64,000 bases of DNA from Pseudomonadota bacterium (GCA_029778535.1 JAKOQB010000198.1:1-64000), one strand, 5' to 3'. Numbered from the stretch's first letter, positions 34,434 through 43,073 are shown. Numbers and translations are program-made. The notes: generated from the letters alone by a model not told the origin.

Positions 34434-35609
34434 CTACTTCCTGCCCGGCGCCGCCTTCCAGTCGCGGAACACGTCGAGGTCGAACCCGTCCGGGTAGAAC
34501 AGGTATCCGGGCGCGTGCCCCGGCGTGTCGGTCACGCCGTACTGCCAGATGATCTCCTTCGTCTGGCGGTCGAGCACGATGATCCGGTGGCGCAGATCGT
34601 CGACGACGATCACGTCGCCGGTGTCGGGCAGCTCGCGCGCGAGCGACGGGTGATCGAGCAGCGTCTCCGGCCGCTTGCGGTCGCCGTCGTACTGCCACAC
34701 CACCTTGCGCGTCGCCGGATCGAAGATCACCACGCGGCCCGGTTTGTGGAAGTCGGCGACGATCACGTGCCGGCCGTCGACCGTCGGGAACGCGTCCGAC
34801 GGATAGCGGACGTTCGGCGCCTTCACGCTCCACACCACCTTGCCTGCGCGCGTGATGCGGCTGATCCACGACTCGCGGATCTCGCTCACGAGGATGTCGC
34901 CGTTGTCGGTCGGCGTGGCGCCGTTCGGGAAGCCGAGGAACTTCGGCGGATCGTGGCGGCAGTTCTTCGCCTTGTTGCCGGGCGTGCCCCACTGCGTGGT
35001 GATCTCGTTGGTCTGCGGGTCGATGATCAGCACGCGGCAGTTGCGGATGTCGGCGGTCAGGAACTTGCCGTCGGACAGCAGGTGCGCGTCGTCGGGGTAG
35101 TTCAGATAGCGGCCGGTCGCGCCGCGCTGGTCGGGTACGCCGTAGGTCCACGTCACCGCGCGCGTCTCGTAGTCGACGATGTGCAGGTCGTAGTTGTCCT
35201 CCTCGCTGACCGCGAGCCGCTTGCCGTCCTCGGAGAAATTCACGTCCTCGTTGCCGCGGTAGTAGGCGAGGTCGGGCGACGGCATCTCCCACACGATGCG
35301 CTTGTCGGGCGCGATCTCGATCAGCCGGTTGTTGCGGCGGTCGGCGATCAGGATCGGATACGGCAGCGGCTTGCCCCACGACGCGACCGGCGCCTTGCGG
35401 TTGCCGGTCACCGGCGGAATCGGCGGCAGCGGCGCGCCGCTGGACACGATGCCGGCGCCGCGCATCTCCGGCGTGACGGCGACGGGCGTTGCCTCGCGCC
35501 GGGGATTGCCTGGCTCGGCGGCAAGCGCTGAGAACGCCAGCGCGCCGAGCACCGCGCCGCATGAGAGCGCGCGCAGAAACGCACGCGCGGCCGTCGATTT
35601 CGATTGCAT
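34434..35609 (-). CDS. Secreted beta-propeller protein (PQQ/arylsulfotransferase-like repeats)
   Basis: A 391-residue protein with a signal peptide (FLRALSCGAVLGALAFSALAA, cleavage near residue 31) and at least six repeats ending in IVW- or WQYG-type strands, such as DKRIVWEMPSP, ITTQWGTPGN, RKVVWQYDGD and KEIIWQYGVTDTPG. This is a propeller of the type also seen in arylsulfate sulfotransferases and NHL-like proteins, but the catalytic His/Arg set of arylsulfotransferase is not evident. The ATG at 35609 is preferred because GAAGGCGAGG is then correctly spaced. It is convergent with the VOC gene with only 2 bases between stops. Confidence 0.7.
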   Translation of the reverse strand: MQSKSTAARAFLRALSCGAVLGALAFSALAAEPGNPRREATPVAVTPEMRGAGIVSSGAPLPPIPPVTGNRKAPVASWGKPLPYPILIADRRNNRLIEIAPDKRIVWEMPSPDLAYYRGNEDVNFSEDGKRLAVSEEDNYDLHIVDYETRAVTWTYGVPDQRGATGRYLNYPDDAHLLSDGKFLTADIRNCRVLIIDPQTNEITTQWGTPGNKAKNCRHDPPKFLGFPNGATPTDNGDILVSEIRESWISRITRAGKVVWSVKAPNVRYPSDAFPTVDGRHVIVADFHKPGRVVIFDPATRKVVWQYDGDRKRPETLLDHPSLARELPDTGDVIVVDDLRHRIIVLDRQTKEIIWQYGVTDTPGHAPGYLFYPDGFDLDVFRDWKAAPGRK

Positions 35610-35714
35610 TAGCATCGCCTCGCCTTCAAACCGATATGCAGGCGATGATCGACCGGGCGTGACGCGCGTGTCGTGTGGCAGATCAAGTCCGGCGCACGCC
35701 CGCCGCGCGGCCGT

Positions 35715-36513
35715 TCAGCCTCGCGTCGAAGCGGCTTTCAGCTTGGCGAGAAAGGTGCGGACGCGCGCCGCGTTGGCGCCGATGTCGCTGACGCCGACGC
35801 GCGACAGCGAGCGGACATCGACGCGGCTGCCGCCGCCCTGCGGCGTGATGCGGACGACGACATCGTCCTTGAAGCCGAACAGCAGCGTGGTCGCGGTCGC
35901 CTCGATGCGCAGCGGGTCGGACTCGACGGCGACGATCTGCCAGCCCATCGCGCGCGCCACGCGCTCGGCGGTCTGCAGTTCCTGCCGCGGCGGCACGTCG
36001 AAGGTGGCCGGCACGATGTCCGGATACGCGCGCTCCTGCTCGGCCGCGACGGCCGCGCTGTATTCGGTCGAGTTCGCGCTGCTTCCGCGCAGCGGCAGCA
36101 CGGCGGTGAAGCGGGGCGGGTTGACGGTATCGGTGCTGATGTCGTGGATCGGCGGCAGGCGCTTCGCCTGCTCGTACAGATAAAGCGGCGGGCCGGCGCT
36201 CGCCGCGCCCAGCACCAATGCGAGCACGGCGGCCCAGCGCGCTGCGCGCGCCGGTTCCGATCGAGGCGAGCAGCGCGATCAGCGCAACCGCCAGCGCAGC
36301 CAGTGCGGCCAGCGCCGACCAGCGCACGATCTGGATGCCGACGCCGAAGTGCCACCAGCCGAGCCGGTGGCCGAAGCCCGCCAGCAGTTCGAGCAGCCCG
36401 CTGCCGGCAACGACGATCACGCCGATCCACGCGAGCGCGGCGGCGAATCGCGCGCGGCTGCCGGTGGCCGGCTGCGGCGTCACGGGCCACGACTTGTCGG
36501 CGATGTCGCCCAC
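35715..36513 (-). pseudogene. DUF1499 membrane protein split by an apparent frameshift
   Basis: Two adjacent minus-strand frames make up one protein. From a GTG at 36513 one frame encodes VGDIADKSWPVTPQP and then three hydrophobic helices ending near ALIALLASIG at about 36260. The next frame continues ARWAAVLALVLGAASAGPPL and the DUF1499 core PPIHDISTDTVNPPRF...LLFGFKDDVVVRITPQGGG to the stop at 35715. The natural protein has both parts in one frame. Either the gene is broken or a base is missing in the sequence around 36250-36270. Function of DUF1499 is unknown. Confidence 0.65.
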
Positions 36514-36535
36514 TCGGATTCCGCTCCCATGCCGA

Positions 36536-36982
36536 TCACGCGACCGCGTTGCGCTCGGCGGCGCTCGAAGCGGTCTGCTGCCGCTCGACCAGCCGCAACA
36601 TCGTGGCAAGCGTGATCGAACCGAACGTCGCCCGGGCCAGTTCGTCGATCTCCGACAACACCGCGGCCAACGCGCGCTCGATCGCGGCGGCGTCCTTGCC
36701 CTCGTTGCGCGCGGCCACCGTCGGGCTCAGGTCTTCGAACAACTGGATCACGTCCATCAGCGTCACGCGTTTGGGATTGGCGGCGAAGCGGTAACCACCG
36801 CCCACGCCGCGCACCGATTCGAGCAGTCCGGCGCGCGCGAGTTCCGCCAGCACCTTGGCCAGGTGATGCGCGGACACGCCATATTTGTCGGCGATCTCGG
36901 AAGCCGGAATGTGGCGCGACGGATCGCGCGCGAATTCGAGCACGCTGAACAGCGCCAGCGAGGTGTTGGTCTGCAGTCGCAT
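36536..36982 (-). CDS. Rrf2-family transcriptional regulator lacking cluster cysteines (BadM-like)
   Basis: The 148-residue regulator begins MRLQTNTSLALFSVLEFARD, with the Rrf2 winged HTH IPASEIADKYGVSAHHLAKVLAELARAGLLESVRGVGGGYRFA. No cysteine is present anywhere, so unlike IscR or NsrR it cannot bind an Fe-S cluster through the usual triad. BadM of Rhodopseudomonas palustris is a known Rrf2 repressor of benzoyl-CoA reductase genes. This gene follows a GNAT gene by 5 bases and is divergent from PadC/PadD-like and hcr genes, a fitting place for a pathway repressor. The effector is unknown. Confidence 0.85.
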   Translation of the reverse strand: MRLQTNTSLALFSVLEFARDPSRHIPASEIADKYGVSAHHLAKVLAELARAGLLESVRGVGGGYRFAANPKRVTLMDVIQLFEDLSPTVAARNEGKDAAAIERALAAVLSEIDELARATFGSITLATMLRLVERQQTASSAAERNAVA

Positions 36983-36987
36983 CGGCG

Positions 36988-37470
36988 TCAGCCTTCGAGG
37001 TCCATTTCGAGCGGGATCAGCGACCCCGCCATCATTCCTTGGCTGCGGAAGAACGACAGGATCAGCGTGTTGTCGCGCGCGAGCATCGTGCGCATCTTGC
37101 GCACGCCGGCGCGGCGGAACGCGGCGGCGAGCGCCTGCAGCAGCCGCGTGCCGACGCCGGACTGACGCGCTTTCGGGTCGACGCTGATCGCGAACACCCA
37201 GCCGCACGGCGGCGAGCCGAATTCCCAGTCGCGCACCTCGCCGATCACGAAGCCGACCACGCGCCGGCCGGCGATCGCGACCAGGAACTGCCGCTGCTGC
37301 TCGCCGGCGGTGCCGTAGCGCCGGTGCACGCCCCGCCAGTAGGCCGGCTTCTCCAGTCCGGTCACCTGTGCGTCGATCGCGATCACCTGCTCGAGGTCGC
37401 CGCGCCGCACCGGGCGGACGACGATCTCGTCGGCGGCCGCAGCCGGGGTCTCGCGGGCAGTTCTCGCCAC
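36988..37470 (-). CDS. GNAT-family acetyltransferase paired with the Rrf2 regulator
   Basis: A 160-residue GNAT protein with IVVRPVRRGDLEQVIAID at the start and the acetyl-CoA-binding motif A VFAISVDPKARQSGVGTRLLQAL. ARDNTLILSFFRSQGM is motif B. The GTG at 37470 gives a normal domain start; an ATG at 37545 would add an atypical tail over the promoter palindrome. In R. palustris a GNAT (BadL) is linked to the Rrf2 regulator BadM of benzoate degradation, so this enzyme may make or remove an acetylated aromatic effector. Substrate unproven. Confidence 0.78.
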   Translation of the reverse strand: MARTARETPAAAADEIVVRPVRRGDLEQVIAIDAQVTGLEKPAYWRGVHRRYGTAGEQQRQFLVAIAGRRVVGFVIGEVRDWEFGSPPCGWVFAISVDPKARQSGVGTRLLQALAAAFRRAGVRKMRTMLARDNTLILSFFRSQGMMAGSLIPLEMDLEG

Positions 37471-37511
37471 GGTCGTCCGAAAAGGATGAACTAGATCAAA
37501 TGTAAACCGGC

Positions 37512-37527
37512 ATTTCGGTACCAGAAT
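37512..37527. promoter_or_regulatory. Candidate Rrf2 operator ATTTCGGTACCAGAAT
   Basis: An imperfect palindrome around GGTACC lies in the promoter between the GNAT-Rrf2 operon and padC. A very similar site is at 43112-43127 before the hemerythrin gene, giving the shared pattern AWTTYGGTACCRKAAT. It overlaps an FNR-type half-site pair by two bases. Confidence 0.55.
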
Positions 37528-37539
37528 GATTTTAATCAG
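37526..37539. promoter_or_regulatory. FNR/DNR-like site ATGATTTTAATCAG
   Basis: It matches the TTGAT-N4-ATCAA consensus at 8 of 10 fixed positions. It lies 123 bases upstream of the padC start, consistent with oxygen-controlled expression if the promoter is further downstream. Confidence 0.5.
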
Positions 37540-37661
37540 GCGCAACGCCGGCTGCGACCGGCACGACGGGAGACGAGCACCTTGAGACCTTCACTGCAGC
37601 CCGGTGCGGCGGCGCACGCGACGCTGACGGGCCTGACCTGAACGGAGGGGGCAGCAGCGAC

Positions 37662-38375
37662 ATGACCCGCTGGGCGATGATCGCCGACCTGCGTCGCTGC
37701 GTCGGCTGCCAGACCTGCACCGCCGCGTGCAAGGTCACCAACGCGACGCCGCCGGGCGTGCAATGGCGGCGCGTGCTCGACATGGAGTTCGGCACGTATC
37801 CGAACGTGCAGCGCGTGTTCGTGCCGGTCAGTTGCCAGCACTGCGACGAGCCGCCGTGCATGGACGTGTGCCCGACCACCGCGACCAGGAAGCGCGCCGA
37901 CGGCATCGTCACGATCGACTACGACCTGTGCATCGGCTGCGCCTACTGCGCGGTCGCCTGTCCGTACCAGCAGCGCTACAAGACGAGCCGGGCCACGTTC
38001 GCCTATGGCGAGCCGACCGAGGCCGAGACGCTGCGCTTCGACGAAGCGAAGCTCGCGGTCGCGACCAAGTGCACGTTCTGCGTCGATCGCATCGATTACG
38101 GGATGGCGCAGGGCCTGAAGCCCGGCGTCGATCCCGACGCGACGCCGGCGTGCGTGAATTCGTGCATCACGCAGGCGCTGGCGTTCGGCGACCTCGACGA
38201 CCCGGCGAGCAACGTGTCGCGGTTGCTGGCGGAGAACCAGCACTTCCGCATGCACGAGGAACTCGGCACCGGGCCGGGGATGTTTTACCTGTGGGACCGA
38301 ACTCCACCCCTTGAGCCTCCTCTTCAAGAGGAGGGGAAAAGGTCGGCGCTGCGCGAAATGGAAGGTGCGGCATGA
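37662..38375 (+). CDS. padC: Four-cluster ferredoxin-type subunit, PadC-like (DmsB family)
   Basis: A 237-residue electron-transfer subunit with four [4Fe-4S] motifs: CVGCQTCTAACK, CQHCDEPPCMDVCP, CIGCAYCAVACPYQ and CTFCVDRI...CVNSC. This is the DmsB/PadC pattern; PadC carries electrons from the molybdenum subunit PadB to the quinone-reducing membrane subunit. The best partner in the window is the PadB-like protein 18 kb upstream. It overlaps padD by ATGA. The C-terminal tail from about residue 211 (TPPLEPPLQEEGKR) is encoded by a palindromic repeat and so is not conserved. Confidence 0.7.
   Translation: MTRWAMIADLRRCVGCQTCTAACKVTNATPPGVQWRRVLDMEFGTYPNVQRVFVPVSCQHCDEPPCMDVCPTTATRKRADGIVTIDYDLCIGCAYCAVACPYQQRYKTSRATFAYGEPTEAETLRFDEAKLAVATKCTFCVDRIDYGMAQGLKPGVDPDATPACVNSCITQALAFGDLDDPASNVSRLLAENQHFRMHEELGTGPGMFYLWDRTPPLEPPLQEEGKRSALREMEGAA
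38316..38334. repeat. Palindrome CCTCCTCTT-C-AAGAGGAGG inside the padC 3' end
   Basis: Nine-base perfect arms with a one-base spacer lie within the last 60 bases of padC. It is a small dispersed repeat of the REP type and encodes the proline/glutamate tail of the protein. Confidence 0.75.
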
Positions 38376-39220
38376 ACCACTACGGCCCGCGTCCGTGGCA
38401 GCAGACGCAGTGGGACTGGCGCGCGGCCGGCAATTTCATGTGCGGCGGTGCGGGCAGCGGGCTCGTCGTGTACACCGCGCTGTCGGGCGCGCGCGGCGTG
38501 GAACTCACCGCGCTGCTGCTTGCCGGGCTGGGCTTGGTCGGCCTTGGACTGCTGTGCGTGTGGCTGGAGATCGGCCGCCCGCTGCGCGCGATCAACGTGT
38601 TCTTCAACCCGCGCACGTCGTGGATGTCGCGCGAGGCGATCGCCGCCACGGCGCTGATGCCGGTCGGGCTGGCGGCGGCTTTGCTCGCTCCGCAGCTCGT
38701 GTGGCTCGCGGCGGCGCTCGCGCTCGTTTTCGTCTACTGCCAGAGCCGCATGCTGCAGGCGGCGAAGGGCATCGCCGCGTGGCGCGAGCCGCGACTGGTG
38801 CCGCTGCTGATCACGACCGGGCTGGCCGAAGGCGCGGGACTGTTCTGGCTCGGCGCCGCATGGCACGGGCGCGGCACGCCGGCGCTGCTGCTGGTCTTCG
38901 CGGCGCTGGTGATCGTGCGCATGATCGCATGGCGCGCTTGGCGGCAGCGGCTCGCCGCGCACGCCGCGCCGCGCGCGCTGGCCGCGATCGATGGCGCGGG
39001 AAGAACGCTGCTGGTCGCGGGCACGCTGGTTCCGCTGGTCGCGATCGCTGTCGCGGGGGTCGGGCAGTTCGGCGCGCCCGCGACAGCGACGCTCGCGGCG
39101 GTCGGCGGATTGCTGGCCGCGATCGCCGGGGCGTGGTTCAAGTTCACGCTCGTCACGCGCGGCGGTTTCAACCAGGGCTTCGCGCTCACGCATCTGCCGA
39201 TCCGCGGCGCGCGGCGGTGA
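38372..39220 (+). CDS. padD: Polytopic membrane anchor subunit, PadD-like (DmsC/NrfD type)
   Basis: This 282-residue protein has about eight hydrophobic helices and the opening NHYGPRPWQQTQWDWRAAGNFMCGGAGSGL, typical of quinone-reducing anchors of molybdoenzymes. RPLRAINVFFNPRTSWMSREAI is a conserved cytoplasmic loop of the DmsC family. It would pass electrons from PadC to (mena/ubi)quinone in the inner membrane. ATGA overlap with padC supports a fixed complex. Confidence 0.7.
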   Translation: MNHYGPRPWQQTQWDWRAAGNFMCGGAGSGLVVYTALSGARGVELTALLLAGLGLVGLGLLCVWLEIGRPLRAINVFFNPRTSWMSREAIAATALMPVGLAAALLAPQLVWLAAALALVFVYCQSRMLQAAKGIAAWREPRLVPLLITTGLAEGAGLFWLGAAWHGRGTPALLLVFAALVIVRMIAWRAWRQRLAAHAAPRALAAIDGAGRTLLVAGTLVPLVAIAVAGVGQFGAPATATLAAVGGLLAAIAGAWFKFTLVTRGGFNQGFALTHLPIRGARR

Positions 39221-39237
39221 GCCATGAGCCATCGCCG

Positions 39238-39297
39238 GGCCGCCCCAAGATGGCTCGCTCCCCCTTGGGGGACAGCGCCGCAGGCGCACAAGGGGGC
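39238..39297. repeat. Intergenic repeat GGGCCGCCCCAAG ... CGCCGCAGGCGC ... AGGGGGC
   Basis: GCTCCCCCTTGGGGGACAGC and CGCCGCAGGCGCACAAGGGGG are characteristic of a dispersed repeat in Burkholderiales-type genomes. It fills the gap between padD and hcrC and stops just before the hcrC GTG, so it also supplies the poorly matched translation start region. Confidence 0.75.
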
Positions 39298-39300
39298 AAC

Positions 39301-39762
39301 GTGAGCAAACGGCTGCTGAGCCTGACCGTGAACGGCCGCGTGCGCGAGCACGCGATCGCCGATCACACGCTGCTGGTCGACTACCTGCGCGACACGCTCG
39401 GGCTCACCGGCACCAAGCAGGGTTGCGACGGCGGCGAGTGCGGCGCCTGCACGGTGCTGATCGACGGCGAGCCGAGGCTGGCGTGCATTACGCTCGCGGC
39501 GACCTGCGAGGGCGCGCAGGTCGAGACGATCGAAAGCCTCGCCGCCGGCGGCCGCATGAGCAGGCTGCAACAGGCGTTCCACGAGAAGCTCGGCACGCAG
39601 TGCGGCTTCTGTACGCCGGGGATGATCATGGCGGCCGAGGCGCTGCTGCGGCGGAATCCGCGCCCGAGCGAGACGGAGATTCGCGAGGCGCTGGCCGGAA
39701 ATCTGTGCCGCTGCACCGGCTACGTGAAGATCATCGAGTCGGTGCAGGCGGCCGCGAAGTGA
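39301..39762 (+). CDS. hcrC: 4-hydroxybenzoyl-CoA reductase small [2Fe-2S] subunit HcrC
   Basis: The 153-residue subunit of the xanthine-oxidase family holds two [2Fe-2S] clusters. The plant-type site is QGCDGGECGACTVLIDG with the later Cys in RLACITLA, and the second domain has CGFCTPGMIM and NLCRCTGYVKI. It relays electrons between the FAD/[4Fe-4S] subunit and the molybdenum cofactor. GTG 39301 is the only suitable start. HcrA follows after 4 bases. Confidence 0.88.
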   Translation: MSKRLLSLTVNGRVREHAIADHTLLVDYLRDTLGLTGTKQGCDGGECGACTVLIDGEPRLACITLAATCEGAQVETIESLAAGGRMSRLQQAFHEKLGTQCGFCTPGMIMAAEALLRRNPRPSETEIREALAGNLCRCTGYVKIIESVQAAAK

Positions 39763-39766
39763 CGCG

Positions 39767-42076
39767 ATGGACACGATCGGCCAACGCACGCCGCTGATCG
39801 ACGGCATCGAGAAGGTTACCGGCCGCGCGCGCTACACGGCCGATCTGCCGTTCGGCGAGACGCTGGTCGGTCGCATCCGCCGCAGCGCCGTCGCGCACGG
39901 CGTGATCCGTCGCATCGACACGAGCAAGGCGCGCGCGCTCGCCGGCGTGCGCGCGGTGATCACCGGCGAGGACTTCGCCGCACCCTACGGCGTGATCCCG
40001 ATCGCGCAGAACGAATGGCCGCTGGCGCGCGGCAAGGTGCGCTATCGCGGCGAGCCGCTGGTCGCCGTCGCGGCCGTCGACGACGCGACCGCGCAGGCGG
40101 CGCTCGCTGCGATCGACATCGACATCGAGCCGCTGCCGGCTTACTTCAGCGCGGCCGACGCGCGCGCCGACGGCGCGGTGCTGTTGCACGAGAAGAAGGT
40201 CGGCAACATAGAAAGGGAGGTCGACCACACGTTCGGCGATGTCGAGCTCGGCTTCGCGCAGGCCGACCTCGTGCGCGAGCAGACCTTTCATTACGCGGAG
40301 GTCGCGCACGGCCAGATCGAGCTGAACGCCGCGGTGGCCGAGTACGAGCCCGAGCGCGCGCGGCTCACCACGCATTCGGTCACCCAGGTGCCGTACTACC
40401 TGCACCTGACGCTGGCGCAATGCCTGGGCATGGACACGTCGCAGATCCGCGTGGTCAAGCCCTTCGTCGGCGGCGGCTTCGGCCATCGCGTCGAGCCGCT
40501 GAACTTCGAGATGGTGACCGCGGCTCTGGCGCGCGCAGCGGGCGGCACGGTGAAGATGAAGCAGTCGCGCGAGGACAGCTTCCTCACGCACCGCGGCCGG
40601 CCGGAGACCGACATCCGTCTCAAGATCGGACTGAGGAGGAGCGGTCAGATCACCGCGGTCGACTGCGAGATCGTCCAGCGCGGTGGCGCCTACGGCGGCT
40701 ACGGGCTGGTGACGATCCTGTACGCGGGCGCGCTGCTGCACGCGCTGTACAGGGTCGGCGCGGTCAAGTACCGCGGCTATCGCGTCTACACCAACACGCC
40801 GCCGTGCGGTGCGATGCGCGGCCACGGCGCGGTCGACGTGCGGCATGCGTTCGAATCGCTGCTGGACAGCATGGCGCGCGAGCTGAACCTCGATCCGTTC
40901 GCGCTGCGGCGCGCGAACCTGATCACGCCGCCGTACCGCACCCTGAACGACCTGCAGGTCAACTCGTACGGCCTGCCGGAGTGCATCGATTGGGTCGAGC
41001 AGGAATCGGGCTGGAAGGCGCGCCACGGCAAGCTGCCGCGCGGGCGCGGGCTCGGCTTCGCCTGCTCGCACTACGTGTCGGGGTCGGCCAAGCCGGTGCA
41101 CTGGAGCGGCGAGCCGCACGCGGTGATCAATCTCAAGCTCGACTTCGACGGCGGCATCACGATCCTCACCGGCGCGTCCGACATCGGGCAGGGCTCCTCC
41201 ACGCTGCTGACGCAGGTGGTCGCGGAGGTGATGCACCTGCCGATGCAGCGCATCCGCGTGGTCGCCACCGACAGCGCGCTGACGCCGAAGGACAACGGCT
41301 CGTATTCGTCGCGGGTGTCGTTCATGGTCGGCAACGCCGCCTTGCGCGCGGCCGAAGCGCTCAAGCGCGTGCTGATCGACGCGGCGGCGAAGCGGTTGGA
41401 GGCGAGTCCCGACGACATCGAGTGGCTCGGCGAAAGCGCGCGCGTCTGCGGCACCGACCGTGCGCTGGAATTCAAGCAGGTCGTGCAGGCCGCGCTCGCC
41501 GATACCGGCACGCTGACGGTCAAGGGCGCGTGGTCGACGCCGCCCGAGACGCAGGGCGGCAAGTTCCGCGGCGCGGCGGTCGGCTCGACCGCGGGCTTCT
41601 CGTACGCGGCGACCGCGGTCGAAGTGTCCGTCGACGAGGACACCGGCGCCGTCAAGGTCGAGCGCGTGTGGGTCGCGCATGACTGCGGCCGCGCGCTCAA
41701 CCCGCTCGCGGTCGAGGGCCAGGTGCAGGGCGCGGTGTGGATGGGGATGGGACAGGCGTTGAGCGAGGAGACGCAGTATCACGACGGACTGCACCTGCGT
41801 CCCAACATGCTCGACTACCGGATCCCGACCATCGTCGAGTCGCCGCGCATCGACGTGCACCTGGTCGAGTCGAACGACCCGCTCGGCCCGTTCGGCGCCA
41901 AGGAGGCGAGCGAGGGCGCGATCCACAGCTTCGCGCCCGCGCTGACGAACGCGATCTTCGACGCGACGGGCATCCGCCTCACCGAACTGCCTGCCACGCC
42001 CGACCGCGTGCTCGATGCGATCGTCGCGCGCCGGCGCGCTGAGAAGCTGCGCAAGGCAGTCGCGGACAAGGGTTGA
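39767..42076 (+). CDS. hcrA: 4-hydroxybenzoyl-CoA reductase molybdenum subunit HcrA
   Basis: A 769-residue Mo-binding subunit that removes the phenolic hydroxyl of 4-hydroxybenzoyl-CoA, giving benzoyl-CoA. It has VGGGFGHRVEPLNFEMVTAALA in the cofactor domain, PPCGAMRGHGAVDVRHAFE, and the catalytic-glutamate segment PFGAKEASEGAIHSFAPALTNAIFDATGIR. These agree with Thauera HcrA and differ from the second large subunit at 56597-59008. Subunit order small-large-medium with HcrB next. It is expressed as part of the padCD-hcrCAB run. Confidence 0.88.
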   Translation: MDTIGQRTPLIDGIEKVTGRARYTADLPFGETLVGRIRRSAVAHGVIRRIDTSKARALAGVRAVITGEDFAAPYGVIPIAQNEWPLARGKVRYRGEPLVAVAAVDDATAQAALAAIDIDIEPLPAYFSAADARADGAVLLHEKKVGNIEREVDHTFGDVELGFAQADLVREQTFHYAEVAHGQIELNAAVAEYEPERARLTTHSVTQVPYYLHLTLAQCLGMDTSQIRVVKPFVGGGFGHRVEPLNFEMVTAALARAAGGTVKMKQSREDSFLTHRGRPETDIRLKIGLRRSGQITAVDCEIVQRGGAYGGYGLVTILYAGALLHALYRVGAVKYRGYRVYTNTPPCGAMRGHGAVDVRHAFESLLDSMARELNLDPFALRRANLITPPYRTLNDLQVNSYGLPECIDWVEQESGWKARHGKLPRGRGLGFACSHYVSGSAKPVHWSGEPHAVINLKLDFDGGITILTGASDIGQGSSTLLTQVVAEVMHLPMQRIRVVATDSALTPKDNGSYSSRVSFMVGNAALRAAEALKRVLIDAAAKRLEASPDDIEWLGESARVCGTDRALEFKQVVQAALADTGTLTVKGAWSTPPETQGGKFRGAAVGSTAGFSYAATAVEVSVDEDTGAVKVERVWVAHDCGRALNPLAVEGQVQGAVWMGMGQALSEETQYHDGLHLRPNMLDYRIPTIVESPRIDVHLVESNDPLGPFGAKEASEGAIHSFAPALTNAIFDATGIRLTELPATPDRVLDAIVARRRAEKLRKAVADKG

Positions 42077-42080
42077 GACG

Positions 42081-43064
42081 ATGCATCCGTTCACGCTGCA
42101 TCGTCCGACCGATCTCGACGAAGTGGTCGCGCTGCTGGCCGTGAGGCCGGGCGCGCGTTTGCTCGCGGGCGGCACCGACCTGGTCCCCAACCTGCGGCGC
42201 GATCTGGAGCGGCCGGCGGCGCTGATCGACCTGGCACGCGTGCGCGGCTTCGCCGACGTGACGTTCAACGATTCCGGCCTGATGCTCGGCGCCGGCACGC
42301 CGCTCACCCGGTTGTCGAGCGACGTGCACGTCGTGCGCCACTACCGCGCGCTCGCCGAGGCGGCGCAGGCGGTCGCCGCACCCGGCCATCGCAGCGCGGC
42401 CACGCTTGGCGGCAACCTGTGCCTCGACACGCGCTGCGTGTTCTACAACCAGAGCGAGTGGTGGCGCGCGGCGAACTCGTATTGCCTCAAGCGCGGCGGC
42501 GACACCTGCCACGTCGCGCCGCAGGGCGACCGTTGCCACGCGGCGTTCAGCGGCGATCTGGCCCCCGCGCTGCTGGCGCTCGGCGCCGAGGTCGAGGTCG
42601 CGTCCGCACAGGGTTCGCGCCGGCTTCCTCTGGCGGATCTGTATCGCGACGACGGCCGCGCGCATCTGGCGCTGGCGCGCGACGAAGTGCTGGCGAGCGT
42701 CCATGTGCCGGCGCCGCGCGAGACCTGCGCGTCCGGCTACCGCAAGGCGCGCGTGCGCGGTGCGATGGACTTCCCGCTCGCCGGCGTGGCGGTCGCGCTG
42801 TGCCAGCGCGAAGGGCAGGTCGCGGAGCTGCGCGTCGCGCTGACGGGGACCAACGCGCGCCCGCTGCTGCTCGACGGCACGCAGGCGCTGGTCGGCCGGC
42901 CGGTCGACGCCGCGGCACTCGCCGCGCTCGGCAAGCTGGTCGCCAGGCAGGTGAGCCCGATGCGCACGACCGCCACGCCGTCGAACTACCGGCGCCAGGT
43001 CGCGGCGGTGCTGGCGCAGCGGCTGCTGCGCGAGCTGGCCGACGGGCTGCTGCCCACGGCCTGA
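42081..43064 (+). CDS. hcrB: 4-hydroxybenzoyl-CoA reductase FAD subunit HcrB with extra [4Fe-4S] insertion
   Basis: This 327-residue FAD subunit contains RLLAGGTDLVPNLR and AATLGGNLCLDTR, then the roughly 40-residue insertion found only in 4-hydroxybenzoyl-CoA reductases. Cys119, Cys135, Cys143 and Cys152 (spacing 16, 8, 9) match the four ligands of the unique [4Fe-4S] cluster in Thauera HcrB. This cluster lets the enzyme run reductively with low-potential ferredoxin. It makes the functional assignment of the whole trio strong. Start at 42081 follows GAGACG, 4 bases after hcrA. Confidence 0.93.
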   Translation: MHPFTLHRPTDLDEVVALLAVRPGARLLAGGTDLVPNLRRDLERPAALIDLARVRGFADVTFNDSGLMLGAGTPLTRLSSDVHVVRHYRALAEAAQAVAAPGHRSAATLGGNLCLDTRCVFYNQSEWWRAANSYCLKRGGDTCHVAPQGDRCHAAFSGDLAPALLALGAEVEVASAQGSRRLPLADLYRDDGRAHLALARDEVLASVHVPAPRETCASGYRKARVRGAMDFPLAGVAVALCQREGQVAELRVALTGTNARPLLLDGTQALVGRPVDAAALAALGKLVARQVSPMRTTATPSNYRRQVAAVLAQRLLRELADGLLPTA

Positions 43065-43073
43065 CCGGCAGCC

